Of a stretch of DNA of 64,000 nt, positions 46,931 through 59,599 are shown piece by piece. A program made the translations under genes and the position numbers. Source of the DNA: Physcomitrium patens (lineage: Eukaryota > Streptophyta > Bryopsida > Funariales > Funariaceae); assembly GCF_000002425.4 (NCBI RefSeq), contig NC_037270.1, positions 5,268,239-5,332,238 on the forward strand, in the 5' to 3' direction. How positions within the stretch are numbered: the stretch's first letter is position 1; the number at the start of each line of letters is the position of its first letter. Under the pieces are notes generated by a model. It made no database searches and was not told where the DNA came from. It saw only the letters and a program-made list of their open reading frames with translations.

Positions 46931-48110
46931 ACTTATGAAAACTTTCAAGATTAGAATATAATTTTTAAGTAAATAATAAAAAAAAAAAAATGTGAAAGGA
47001 TTCAAAGTTATTATAAAAGAATAGAATATAAAACTTAAGCAAATCCAAGAAGAATTTAAAAAAATCTAAGATAGTCTTTAGAAGGTCAAGTAAGCAAGGA
47101 AAGAAATTCAACAAGTAACAAAGATAGCTGAGAAGATTGATCAATAAGTGAATGCCTATGTCATCTTTGCAATCAAGCATGTAATAGATATGGAGGAAGT
47201 CAAGGCTTTTTGCATAGCCAACCTTGAATTGTTTAATAAAACAAAGTTGTAGAACTAAACAATGAGCTAGTAGGAGCTTACTTCAATGACTTGCATGGTG
47301 AAGACAATAGCTAATTCTATGCCAAAAGTTCAAGTTATTTTCAAGAAATTGATTAACAAGGCCAAAATAAATATCTTTATAACTTCTTTTTCTATTAATA
47401 TAAGGATGTAAATTAATTTGAAGCATCACAAAGTAGTACTATTAAAAGATGATAATTTTGGTATAAAAAAATGTGGATATTAAGTAGCTAGAAAGGATAA
47501 TATTAGATACCAAAAAAAAGAAAAAAAATGAGAGAATTCCTACTTCAATATCAAATGAAAATCTCATGATATTTGAAATAATACTAACATAATAAAGTCT
47601 AAGTAGTAGTATCTCACAAATAGAAAGTCTCATCCCAATCAAGACCACAACTTCTACTAAACTTAATTTTTTTTATATTGAAGGAAATAAGGATTGTAAT
47701 TAGGCTCATGAAACAACTTCATAGATTTTCAAACTATCAAGTTGAATACTTTATAATACAACCTTCTATAATTCCAAATATCAAAGTAGATCAAAAGGCA
47801 CAAAAATTTGATAGAAAAATAAAGTTTGAGTTTAAAAATTAGTATAGATAAAATAATTTAAAAATTAAGTTAGTATTTATGTTAAAAAGATGGTACCAAG
47901 TTGAGGCTTGATATTTTTTTGCACTCCTATTGAAAATTTTCTAAAAAATAAATTAAATTTAAAAGAAGAAGGTAGTATAAATATCAAGGTTTTTGACCTT
48001 AATATTGATTTTTGTAGATACATGGTGTTATGACCTTGATGGCCAATATATAGATTTTGTAAGGTATAGAATTATAGTCATAATATTTAATGTAATGTAT
48101 CTTTTTTATT
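46931..48110 (+). pseudogene. Unidentified coding-like remnant
   Basis: On the plus strand several stretches have coding texture despite stops and frame changes: a Lys/Gln/Glu-rich coiled-coil-like part at about 47040-47200, and a part near 47415-47640 with words such as KDDNFGIKKCGY. I do not recognise a family. It may be an old retroelement gag or pol or a dead host gene. Confidence 0.25.
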
Positions 48111-48208
48111 TATTTATTTATGAGCTTTCACCTCTTAGTATGGATTTAAAATAATTAAATTAATTGGTGGTTGACTAAAAAGTGAAGAAAGTAAATTAAG
48201 GCTTGTAT

Positions 48209-48761
48209 TGTTGAGACAGTGACATAATCTATTATTATAGACATACATATTTATTTGCATAAGAAGTATTAAGTAGAAAGTAAAAACAGGTAGATTGGAT
48301 ATTATCTTGTAATAAAGCTTCTTAGAAGCATCATAGATGTGTATTTGACTTTAAATGTGTTTGTAGTTGATTGATAGGTTAGAAACTTGGCCAACAAATT
48401 AGCCATGTATTACTTATATTAGTAGCTTAGGGAACAAGCTAATTATTTGGTGTATATATAGGAAACTTTTCTTATAAGTTAGACATGTGCCTCACAAGTT
48501 GGACACATATTAGAGGTCTTATAGAATTTTTCCATATATCTCCTAATTAGATAGTATATATAGAGGCAAAAATGAAGCCTTCTTCACTCTTGAAAATACT
48601 TTTTTAGTCTTTAGTCTTGTTTCAAGTCTTTTTAGATTTATTTTCTTTGGCAATAATAATTCTAATTTAATACTATACTATCTTTGAATAAATTTTTAGT
48701 CTTTTTTTAGTGATAGAAGACTAAATTGATCTTTTAATTCTTTGAATTCATGTCCTTAACA
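48209..48761 (+). repeat. E1: LTR of family E
   Basis: Starts TGTTGAGACAG and ends GTCCTTAACA, with body matches to 55852-56408: the AGCTTCTTAGAAGC block, the TTAGAGGTC block, and the TATA area AGATAGTATATATAGAGG near 48552. The 40-60 bp after it match the family leader (GGATATCAAAACTTG), so it may be a 5' LTR whose internal part has decayed. TGTAT to the left and TCTAT to the right are a weak target-duplication candidate. Confidence 0.65.
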
Positions 48762-50091
48762 TCTATATAAAATCTTGTAATACATCAATTCACAGGATAT
48801 CAAAACTTGTTGATTAGGTCATAAATGATCAAATTTTCAAGAATTGTACACCTTTTCTTTAAAAGTTGTGAAGACATTCTAACAGCATTTGAAATACTAC
48901 AACCATAGGAAGAAAAAAATCTAGTTAAGAATAGGAATTGAATCAAGAAAGAAGTAATGCCAATCTTCATATTTTAGCTTTTTAAAAATAATTAAAAAAT
49001 AGATAATTCCTTCACTTATAATTATAAATAAATAAATAAATAAATAAAATTCATAAATTTATATTTCTTTCTATTATTTTATAGAGCCAAATTATCAACC
49101 ACAAAAAATTTAAGAAGAAACTAAGAGGAGAAACAATCTCCTTACAGTAACCTTGTTAGTTAATTAGTAAGCAAGAATAAGGAACAATGCAACTTGTAGG
49201 AATTTTTGGAGGCAAAGACCTTAGAAGAAATTTTTATTTTTACTTTGAATTTTTTAGAATTTCCTCTCTTATGATTTTAATGTTTTAAATAGGACTTTGT
49301 TTTTACAAATTTGAAAGTATCTTTCTAAGATTTTTCTTTGTTAACTATTTTATCCATATCTTTTTCATTTTATTATGTAGGTGAATTTCTATCACCATCT
49401 CTTTCATTTAATAAACCAAATCATTAAAGAAGCAATCTTATGTTATCTTTAGATGTCTTAATTTTTTAGTTGATATAATCAAACACATCCTACGAAAATG
49501 AATATTGACAAGCATGTTGTCAATTACATATGAATTACAAAAATATTTGGTTTTTTTTTTATTTATTTTGAAAGCAAGGTTCAAGAAAAAATTTGATTGA
49601 ATTTATTTGAGTATTGATTTTAAGAAATTGAAATGATCAATAAGTTTTTAAGAGCTTTACTAAGTTAGAATTGTTTTGGATATCTTATCTTTTTGACAAA
49701 TAAAAAAAATATATTTTAATAAATTATATGAATTTTGTAACAAATCTATAAGTAAATTTTTATAAATTTATGAATGTATGTTGTAAAATTAATCTGAATT
49801 ATATAATTAAATCAAATTAATTAAAATTTAAGTAAATTAAAGACTTAAAAATTAGATTTTAGAGGTCAATGAAGATTTTTATAATTATAAGTAATTTATT
49901 GGATGGATTAAAGTATATTTTTTTAATTCATAATCAACTTATTTTAAAATATTTATAAAATTTAATGAGCAAGAAAATAGTTTAAAAAGAAGCTGTTGAA
50001 ATTAAAAAGAAAAATTAATAGTGAAATATGACTGGATTATCTATGATCTAAAATCTTACCAATTTCATAACAATAAAGCTCTTAACACAAT
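48762..50091. other. AT-rich DNA after E1
   Basis: Starts with about 60 bp of family E leader, then nothing recognisable. It includes an (AAAT)n run near 49025-49050. No open frame or gene. Confidence 0.45.
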
Positions 50092-50542
50092 GTAAGATCA
50101 AACACACCAAAATAAAATTAAAAGTAATTAAATAGAATAGAACATAAAAGATAAGACACAATAAAAGAAAATAGAACCAAATAAAATCAAACAAAACAAA
50201 ACAAGAAAAAAAAACCAAATTTTATTGTAAAAAAGAGTTTGAAACTATACCTAATTAAATGCCCCAAATGGCCTCAGCTAGTCTTATTTATACTTTGTTC
50301 AATTATCCTTGGAACTTTCTAGAATGTCTCTTATGGTGGATCCCACAAAGATAACTGTTCTTTTAAAAGTCTTTAGAGGTGGATTCTACCATGATAATCA
50401 TCCTAAGCTTTTTTAGAAGGTTCTATGATAGATTCTACATGAACTATTATTTTAATCTCAATTCTAGAAACTTTCCAAAAATAACTATAATTATATATCT
50501 CTATGTGCAAATAATACAAATATCCTATCTATGCCCTCTACA
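50092..50542 (-). repeat. 3' LTR of D with a heat-shock-like site
   Basis: On the minus strand it starts TGTAGAGGGCATAG after a purine-rich GTGGAAGGAGAT. A TATA word (GTATAAATAAG) lies near 50290, and a perfect three-unit site TTCtaGAAagTTC at about 50311-50323 just upstream of it. Other GAA/TTC pairs occur near 50420 and 50465. The left end is approximate. Confidence 0.5.
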
Positions 50543-52486
50543 ACTAATCTCCTTCCACTAATGGAGAACGTCCTTGTTTTGCTGTCAATGGTATTTCCAA
50601 ATGGATTTTAGATACTGAATAAGGTTTTGTGCAGGTTTCTATGTTGTATCATGGATGGGATAACCTTTCCAGAGAACTTTGTATTAAAGTTATAGACATC
50701 CATTGCCATGGTAAAAGAAGCGATACTCTAAAATATTGTCTACTTCATACTCTTGTTGGCTATCAATTACAATCGATGGTGGTAGTGATAGTTGGTATCA
50801 ATCCATAAGGTGCCTTGATTTAATATGAAATTCCTTGAATTACAAAATATAGAAGATCAAATAGACTCAAATATGTGGTAAAAGCTAGAAGTAGTAAGCA
50901 AGATCGAAAATTATTGCAAAAATGCGGAAAGGTCTAAGCCATTGAGGTGGTAGCCTATTGACTTGAATTGATATAGCAAGAAGAGGGCTGCTATTGGAAA
51001 GTAATGCTTGATCACTATTTTAGAAGATCTTGTCTTATTGGTGATTATCCACATACTACTTTTGTTGATTTTGTGTAATAAAAAGATGGTGTCATGTCTC
51101 CTATAAGGTTGTTGTAAGCCGTTGTACAAACTCTTCTATTGTCATATTGTTGGTATTGATGGACTAATAGAGAATTGCTGGCATAATTAGATATTAATCG
51201 ATATTAAAGAAGAATGATAAATGATCTACATTTGCTTAAATATTATCATTATAGATAAATTCTAATGGCATCAAATATTTATCCTAATCATTATGGTGAA
51301 CTACCACAAATACTCGTAGCATTTCATGTAGGCTATAATTTACATATTTTATTTGTCCATCTTTTTGAGGATGGTAGGCTATAGACATGATAAGTCGTGT
51401 ACCTAATTGCTTGAATAAGGCTTGCCAAAAACTCCCATGAAGTGTAGATCTCAATCTGAAATGATGACACAAGATAATTCATGGTGACAAAAAACAATAT
51501 TGAAGAAGACTTGTACAAGTACTAGAGCATCAATATCAAAGCATATTGCAGCCAAGTGAAGTTGCTTTGAGAGCCGATCCATTAAGACAGCAACCATAAT
51601 GTGATTGTGAGACATCTGCGACAAACACAAAATGAGGTCCATAGTCACTTTCTTCCAATGTGCCATAGGTAGTAGAATTTGCTATAATAGCGCAAGAGAT
51701 GCTGGGTTGTGTACTTTGTTATACTAGTATGATTCACAAGAATACATAAAAGCTCAAATATCATAATTCAAACTTGTCCAAAACTATATCCGTGAAATTC
51801 ATTCTATAGTCTTCTTTTACTCTAGATGTCCAAATATTAGAATGTTATGTCCCTCTTGAAGTATGTTTGTCCAAAGTATAATATTTTTGGATACATAAAT
51901 TTACTTCTTGAAATAGAGTAAGCCATCATTGATATGATAATCTCGATATTACACAGCATCCATCTTTAGTTGATCAATAATCATCTTGATATAAGCATCA
52001 CAATACATAGCTTCTTTTCAATTTTTTCCTCTCATTAAGTCTAAAATAACATTATTAATGATAACGACTTTTGTCTTATCATTTGATTTGGATTTTAAAT
52101 TGAGTTTATATGATAAGGTGTCCAATACGATGTGTTGTTATCCTTGCTTATACTCAAGCTGAATATAAAAGAGTTGTAATTGCTCTTTCCAATGATAATG
52201 TCATGATTTCTTATTTTTTTAGATACAAATCATATAGCAAAGGTTGGTGGCCAATTCAAATAGTTACTAGCATCTCCAACAAATAGTATTGCCACATCTT
52301 TGTGGCATATGCAATTACTAATTGCTCTTAATTATATGCAAAATAATTATACTTTGCTCTTTTGAGTTTGTATAATTCATAAGCCATAAGTTGAAGGCTC
52401 CTACCAAAGTCTTATTGAAAAATTGTGCCAATAGTAAAATCAAAAGCATCAATGTTAAGTGTACATAGAAGGTAGAGATCATACGA
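50543..52486 (-). pseudogene. pol: D integrase and RNase H remnants
   Basis: Integrase core pieces are readable at 51333-51666 (VTMDLILCLSQMSHNH, MDRLSKQLHLA, YHPQKDGQ), the zinc module area near 51690-51830, and RNase H at 52200-52440 (remnant of the TDA..F.IG block). Many stops and frame changes. Inactive. Confidence 0.65.
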
Positions 52487-53823
52487 TGTCATGTTGTGAC
52501 ATGATTATATGATAAAAAGATGACTAAAAATAAAATTTTAATTAATATTCTATTATATTAGTTCAACAAGAATTCAAAATATTTTAATAAGGCTTTTATA
52601 AAAGTCTCTTAGCCTATTTTCTTATCTTAATAGCAAGTAGATAAAAGTTAGTTAGTATTTTTACCTTCTAAGATATAAAAACTCTTTTACTGCCTTAGAA
52701 AGGCCACAAATTGATAAAATCAGAATAGAAGATATAAATAATTGATATGGTTGATACTAAGGTCAAGTTGAGGATAGGATTGGGCTAAAAAATCCTTAGG
52801 ATAGGTTAGATTGATACCCGGGGGTCGACCATTTGTGAGACAAGGTCGAAATCAGACCTCTAGTCACTAGAATGACTGCCTAGAGCAAATTAGGGATTCA
52901 TTTGAAGATCAAAGATTAGGATTTGAGAGCTAGCTTGAAGTTATTTTTAAAGGCATAAGAATTGTTTTTGGAGGGTTTTTGAAGACTTAGAAATCGTTGT
53001 TCAAAGTCAGAGTTTATATTGGTGATTTGGCTTTTATATAATATAATTATGGCTAGTAATTTTGGCTGATTTGTGTAATTAGTATTATATCTATGGTTCA
53101 AAATTTGATGTTGTTTGGATTATTAGGTGTGCTAAGTGTATACAAATTTTTTTAATAATTTAATGGTGTGGATTAGAGACATCTAGTTTTTAGTACAAGA
53201 GGATTTGCAAAGTTGGCAGTTTCGGATTGGATAGGGATTCTGTGATATTTGAAGATCTACTAGTCGGATCAAGATGAAATTTGGCATGGTATTGAAGGAC
53301 TTAAAGATCAAGCTGCTTATTAATTTTGAATCAAAGTTAATAATTGAAGAAGGAGAAATCACTACTGAGATTTTTTCTTTACTTTTCAAGTTGGTGGCCG
53401 AGTAATATTAGTGCAATGTTTGGAGGTTTTCTCACAATTTGTAAATTGGATTGGATTAAAAATTCTTGAGCATATAGAAGACTTATATTGACAATTGTAT
53501 GCAAAATTTTACATCAATTAGATAATTAGATTAGAAGTTACAACTTATTAAAAGCTCATTGATTAGAATTGGAGCTTATAAGAAAAATCTAAATTGCTTA
53601 AACATGAAAGTAACAAGGTAATTGGGATTTATGTATGATTAAGGCTACTAAAAAGACTATTTTTTAGTACTTTTGAATTAAAATTTGGTTTATATTCTTC
53701 TCATATAGGTGAAATCTATTAAGATTTCTTGGATACTTGTGAAATACAACCTCATCTTCTACAAGTATTTTCTATAGCTAAGTGCCTGGTGTATTTCTAA
53801 ACAAGACAACACATAATACAACA
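52487..53823 (+). repeat. B2 5' LTR
   Basis: Begins TGTCATGTTGTGACATG and ends ATACAACA. It follows the B1 LTR in order (A-rich start, TTAATATTC word, GAGAGCTAGCTTGAAG block near 52926, end block AGTGCCTGGTGTATT). AT drift is strong. Confidence 0.8.
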
Positions 53824-53893
53824 TAAATGGTGAACCTAATGTGAAAGTTTGGCATAGAAGGTATTAGATTATATTTGTGGTTATTTGAAATTG

Positions 53894-55851
53894 ATGGCAG
53901 AAGAAGGCAAAAAGGTTAAATTTGGACTTTTTAATGGAGCTTTGGATGGAGCTTTGGATGGAGCTTCTAGTGGATCTTCAAGCATAGCTTCAAATGGGAT
54001 TTCTACTGCTGAACAAGGTATGTACTTCGATCCAAATACTACAAAAATATTCTAAGTATTTACATTATTTATGCAACAGTAATAAGATAATGATTGCAAA
54101 GAGGCTTTAGCAACCAAAGCATTGCAAGCAGTGGTTAACAAGATTGACTAATTTGATGGGAGGGATATTTCCAAATATTTAAGATATTATGTACAAAAAA
54201 TGGAATTGAATTGTATTTTTGAGGAAGAGATGATTCATTTGTTTGAGCTTGCTATGGTACTAGAGATAAAGGAGTATGTAAGGTCTATCATGAAACAATT
54301 TGGAAGTTCATGGGAGGTATTTTTACATACATTGAAGGATGATTATTTTTTGGAGAATACTGATCGAGTTACCAAGAAATCATTCTTGGAATGGATTGAA
54401 TGATCTAATAAAAATTTGTAAGCTACAGAATTATTAAGAAAATTTGAAAGGCGATTATCTCAATTATTAAAAATAAAAAATTAACATTAGGAATAAACAA
54501 GGTTGAATTATTACTTAAAGCTGTTGATAGAAAATTACAAGAGAAGTTAGAGGTTCTTCTTGAAGACAAAGAAGAAGATGAAGGATTGACAACAAAGTAG
54601 AGGGCTATTGAAAATGCTATTGGATTACTTGCCAAAAGAGAAAAGAGAAAGGATAGGATTGGTGCTCGAAGAGTGGTACAAGTATCAAAGACTCCAATGC
54701 CTACTGCATGATTAATTGAACCTATTGTCCAACTTCCATTGGTTATACCAAAGAAAGAAGATATGGAACTTGAAAAGATTGTATGAGGGATGCGAGATCT
54801 TCAAATCAAACTTGCAAGGCTTGATAGGAAGACTTCTACAATAAGTTCAAAAGCTACTTTTAAACAAGGGTATGTGTAAAGATGCATTTAGTGTAATAAT
54901 GATTCTCATTCTCGAAAAGATTGTGGTGAATTCGATGAGATGGAACAAGAAAGCATTGTTTATTGAAAAGATAAAAAAGTTGCATTGAAAGATACTAGTG
55001 ATCTTTTCCAAACCAACTTTGGTAAAAGAGGCATAAAGCATTGATTAAAGATTATTTGGCAACACATGAAATTGTAACAATAGAAGGTGCAAGTTATGGA
55101 ACTAGGGTGGATAATAATGGTATATAGAATTTTGTTGGAAATGTTCAAGTAAGTGTACTTTGGTCTTCTGTCATTTCTACAAACAAAAAGAGAAGATGCC
55201 ACGAGAAACTTTATTAAGAATTATTGTAATAATTTGTGGTCCTACAAGCTGAGAGGATCTTGTAGAAGCTTTGTCAATACATGCATATATTGCTAAAAGC
55301 TAACATGAAGCTTTAATGGAAGAAAAGAAGAGAGGAAATTTTGATGATAAAAGAGAAGGAAATTCTTCTAAGAGGCAAACTCGAGGAGATAAGATTCATG
55401 CATCAACTTCACAAGATTTGTCCACAAAGGATATTTCAACAATATCGAAAGAAAAAACAAAGGAGATGAAAGATAAATATAAATTGATAACTTAAAGACT
55501 ACTCTCTGATATTCAAGTGGCAACAAATTTAAAAGGAGTGCTTGAGGAACGTGTGTTCAATGCTTAAGTTGAGTTTATATTGAAAGAAATTTTAGAAATT
55601 ACCAAGAAAGAATTCCATGATGTTATTAGTGACAATATTAAACAAAAGAGTCAATTAATGGGAGAAGCTGGATTGAATCATGCTATTGATGCACACATAT
55701 ATGAGGTGAAAAAGATGTATTTGAGAATTGTTACAAATAATTATTAAGTGAAGGAAGGAGTCATAATCAAAGAGTACATTTTGATGATCAAGGTAATAAA
55801 AATAGAGAGATTTCAAGTCATTATACTCGGAAGCATTGGCCTAGAGCAACT
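53894..55851 (+). pseudogene. gag: B2 gag and protease start
   Basis: ATG at 53894; recognisable to the end, with the knuckle area near 54880-54920 (first Cys lost) and the Lys/Glu-rich linker at 55260-55850. It contains the part after the knuckle that is deleted in B1. Stops and frame changes throughout; the longest open piece is 54200-54403. It ends inside the block just before the protease. Confidence 0.7.
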
Positions 55852-56408
55852 TGTTACAGACATATGCATATAAGCCAGTAATTACATGTATAAATATGTA
55901 GAAGTAAGTAAAAATAGATAAAAGTAAGTTAATTCTATAATATTTGCTATGAAAGCTTCTTAGAAGCTTAATAGATACTGGTTGACTTTATAGGTGTCTT
56001 TAATTGACTTTTTGGATTAGAAATGTGATCAACAAGTTGACTATGTACCACACATGTTGTTAGTTTGAAGACCAAGCTAACTATGTGGCCCACTTGTAGA
56101 AAAACTTGCCTTGTAAGTCAAGGCATGTGATCTATAAAGTCAACACATATTGGAGGTCCTATAAAACATCACCACATAGCCCCTAATTAGATAGTATATG
56201 TAGAGACAAGAGTAAAGCCTTCTTTACTTTTGTCAACTCCTTTCTTACTTCCAATCTAATTTCAAGGGTCTCTAATTTTCTTGGCTTTCGGTAATAGCTA
56301 TTCCAATTTCTTACTTAATATACATATCAAGTTATTTCTATTTTGTCATCTTTCTTTGAGAGAAGTCTCACTTGTTTATTTATTTTTATCATGTTCTCGT
56401 CCTTGATA
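55852..56408 (+). repeat. E2 5' LTR
   Basis: Begins TGTTACAGACATATG and ends CCTTGATA. TATA area AGATAGTATATGTAGAG near 56191. It holds an AGCTTCTTAGAAGC palindrome near 55964, where the GAA/TTC units are one base off the heat-shock spacing. After it comes the leader with ATATCAAAGC. Confidence 0.75.
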
Positions 56409-56584
56409 GATTGACAAGAGTACACTTATAATATCAAAGCTTTGTCTAAACTTGATTAAGAGTAGATTACCCCTTTCTCTTAATAAGACATAAGTATATT
56501 AGAAGTTGCGGATTACCCTCTTCTAAATTGATATTGTCCTTAGTATTTTCTTTATTTTTAAGTCCTCTCTTGTATTTGTCTTGA

Positions 56585-57628
56585 GTGATATTAGACATCT
56601 TCTCTTTTCTGAGTATTATCATAGCAAAACTTGCTGAAATGAAGTATGCAAAGGTAAAAATGCAAGAGCAATTGAAGGAGTTAATGTTTGCCATGCATCA
56701 ACTCAATTTACCACCACAAGGAGCAACAAGATTGGCAGGAAGTGAAGATATAGAAATGATTGGAGCTGCTTCAACATCTGTACCAAATCATGTCCCTTCT
56801 CTTATCGTGGAACGTCCTTCCAGTGTTAGAGAACCAAGAATTGTCCTACTCGAAAAGATTGATGGCACCAGATCAAAGTTTAGAGGATTTATCAATTAAG
56901 TACAACTTGTGATTGAACTTCAACCTCAAAGCTATTCAACTCTAAAATCGCAAGTTAGATTCATTGATACGCTTCTTTTAAGATCAACATTATCATGATT
57001 TTTATCTTTTCTTGAACGACAAGATCCAATATTGGATAATCTAGAGATTTTTTTGGCAGAGTTTCAATCTATTTATGAGAAACATGATGCAATTCGTATT
57101 GTAACCAACAAGATTCATATTTTACAACAAGACAATCGATCAGTAAAATTGTATGCTTCACTATTTTGACAACTTCCAACTGATATCAAGTAGGATGATG
57201 CTGCACTTATTAGCCAATTTTTCTACGGATTACAATATGAGGTAAAAAAATTAATGCTCAACTTACCTAATCCTCAAACATTGAGTCAAGCAATTAGTAT
57301 TGCTATGAAGTGCGACAATCGTCTTTCTGAATTTTGATCTAAGAACTGTATAAGTCGACTTCAACGTTACTATAATTCAATGGTAACAACAACATCTCTT
57401 CAACACATACATTTGGAAGTAAAGGATATGCAAATTGGTGCGATATGTTTCAAACCTCTTACTGAGCAAGAAAAGACTCATCGTTATCAAGAAGGATTGT
57501 GCTTATATTGTGGAGAACCTAAGCACACTGCTCAACATTGTCCAAAGAAGCAATGCAACCATAAAAAGAGGAGTACGGCAATCAAAAAAGATAGCAAATC
57601 AAAAAACACATTTGTCCAACTATAATAG
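56585..57628 (+). pseudogene. gag: E2 gag
   Basis: Several stops but mostly one frame. Blocks shared with A gag: KIDGTRSKFRGFIN near 56856, the AISIAMKCDNRLSEF block near 57290, and the knuckle CLYCGEPKHTAQHC near 57500, which is intact. B3 begins eight bases after the last readable codon. Confidence 0.75.
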
Positions 57629-57773
57629 GGACCGTTGTCATGTTGCAACATAATTATATGTTAAAAATATAAATAAAAAAGATTTATTAATATTTAGTCA
57701 CTTTGGATGTTAGAAATTGTGGCCAATTTGAGTGGCAATATTCAGAGGCCAATTAATGTCACTCCATTGCAAG

Positions 57774-58047
57774 CTATACCACCAAACGTAACAACAGCAT
57801 ATGCTCCACTAGCGTCATCAAACTAAGTACCTTTCGTACCAATGGGACAACCAAGGTCATTTTCTATCCCTACATGGAAGAAGCCTAGTAGGTATATACC
57901 AATGGAGACATCCAATATGCTTGATGGAGGTGTAAGAAGACTACTTCGTTGTTTCCATTGCAGACAGATTAGTTATTATACTAGTAAATGTCCTAATCCC
58001 AAAGCAAGTGACAATTACGTGCCAGTGTATAGGAATAGCAAGCAGTC
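57774..58047 (+). pseudogene. Gag zinc-knuckle fragment captured inside the B3 LTR
   Basis: Sequence before and after aligns with adjacent parts of the B1 LTR (near 10365-10395), but these 270 bp do not. They are part of an 88-codon frame (57842-58105) with a knuckle-like CFHCRQISYYTSKC (Cys-x2-Cys-x4-Tyr-x4-Cys, the His replaced by Tyr), preceded by a Pro-rich stretch typical of Gag. The source family is unknown and is not the A, E or B gag seen here. Confidence 0.55.
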
Positions 58048-59226
58048 GGGGCTTACTTATCAGCAATGTAATGCTTCATTCAATTTCAATAATCGGGATC
58101 AGTAGATCCAAAGCCAAGGAAAAATTGAGGGAATAAATCGATGTCCTCAAGATTCTTTGATAAATCGGGTGGGATGAGTCTGAGCCGTTCTTACCAAGAG
58201 TCGATAAAAGGAGAAAGGACCAATTCAATATTTGGGTGAGTTTGATGTGAAGGATTAATTTGACCCAATTACGGGAACATCCAATCCAGGTCCTAGTATG
58301 GGCTTCTTATCCAATATGAGACTTGACTCAGTTAGGCAACCCAATACAGAGGTCCTGAATACAGAGGCTTCGATTCCATTTCAAGTTGTTTCGTTCTCTA
58401 TGCCATTTTGGCAAAACATCCTTTTTGTAGAAAGATCTTCTTAGAGGCGGAAATTCCATGGAGGCGGGTCTGCTATTCCAATTTGGAGTCCAGGGCAGAA
58501 GAATAGGAGATTTCATGAAGTTAAAGGAGAGGAGAGGAAAAAGAAGGGGGCATTTGGAGATCGGAATTTTGGGATCGGAGAGCTAGCTTCAAGCTCCTTC
58601 AAAAGGTATAGAATTAGATTTCATAGGATTTGGGAGGACTTTGCAATCATTGCTTAAAGTCAGTGTTTGTATTGGTGAATTGGGTTTTTGCAATAAAGTA
58701 AAGGCTAGTACTCTTGACTGTTTTACAAAATTAGAGAGACATCTATAGTTGAAATTTTAGAGGTGTCTAGATGGTTGAGTATACTAAGTATATGCAAAAA
58801 TTTGTATTAATCTTACAGTACAGTTAGATGATATTTGATCATTAGTATAAAGAGGTATCAGAAGTTGGCATATTAGAGTCGTTTAAAGTTTTTGTAATAT
58901 TTGAGATCTACTTATTGGAATAAGGTGAATTTTGACACGGTAAGTCGAGGACTTAAAGGTGGAGCTATACACAAAGTTTGAATGAGAATTATCAGTCAGA
59001 GAAGGAAAAATTATAAATTAAAGTTTGTCATCAACCTTCTAGGCAGCGGTCAAGGGACTTCAGTGCAGATTTATGGTGTTCTTGTAATCTGTAAGTTGGA
59101 TTGGATTAAACTTCTTGAGCATTTAGAAGACTTGTAAAGACACTAGTGGTAGAAGTCTCACAACTATTGGACGATCAGAATGAAAATTACAGCTTGTCGA
59201 GGCTCATTATTTAGGGTTAGGATTTT

Positions 59227-59330
59227 AATAAAATAAAAAAATAAATATAAATATAAATATAAATATAAAAATATAAAAATATAAAATATAAAATAAAAAT
59301 AACAAATAAAAAATAATAAAAGAATCTGTA
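59227..59330. repeat. AT-rich simple repeat (ATAAATATAA type)
   Basis: Irregular repeats of AAATAT and AAAATAT units within the late part of the B3 LTR. Absent from B1. Confidence 0.85.
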
Positions 59331-59599
59331 CTTATAATATCCAAAAGCTATTAAAAATAGTGTTCTAAGTACTTTGTATTGGGATTAAGCTTTTATATTG
59401 AAATCCGAAATTATTTGTGTTTAGATAGTTGAAACCCACTACACTAGTTGGATACTTGTAAAATATTATTTTATCTTCCATAGCCAAATGCCTGGTGCAT
59501 TTTTTAGCTAGATAACACGTAATACGATATAAGTAGTGAATCCGACATAAAACGCTTGAGGTGGGAGGTATTGAAATTCGTTTATTTTTCTTTTTATTT

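Larger units (their letters stand above)
50092..52486 (-). mobile_element. D: decayed Ty3 element, cut by B2
   Basis: Minus strand: 3' LTR at the left, then integrase and RNase H remnants, ending abruptly at the B2 LTR. The rest (RT, gag, 5' LTR) would lie beyond the nest, outside the window. Domain style is chromovirus-like, from a family distinct from A. Confidence 0.7.
52487..55851 (+). mobile_element. B2: 5' half of a family B element inserted in D and cut by E2
   Basis: 5' LTR 52487-53823, then gag to the start of protease, where the E2 LTR begins at 55852. The flank ACGA precedes the LTR. The remaining part would lie right of the window if it exists. It is more decayed than B1, with many stops and small indels. 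Confidence 0.8.
55852..57635 (+). mobile_element. E2: 5' part of a family E element inserted in B2 and cut by B3
   Basis: 5' LTR, leader and gag up to the zinc knuckle, then the B3 LTR. Gag and leader resemble family A, so E and A are sister chromovirus families. The junction with B2 is sharp: CAACT precedes TGTTACAG. Confidence 0.8.
57636..59529 (+). repeat. B3 5' LTR, enlarged by an insertion
   Basis: Begins TGTCATGTTGCAACATAA and ends ATACGATA. Order as in B1, but about 600 bp longer: a coding-like insert at 57774-58047, some extra DNA after it, and an AT-rich simple repeat at 59227-59330. Confidence 0.8.
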
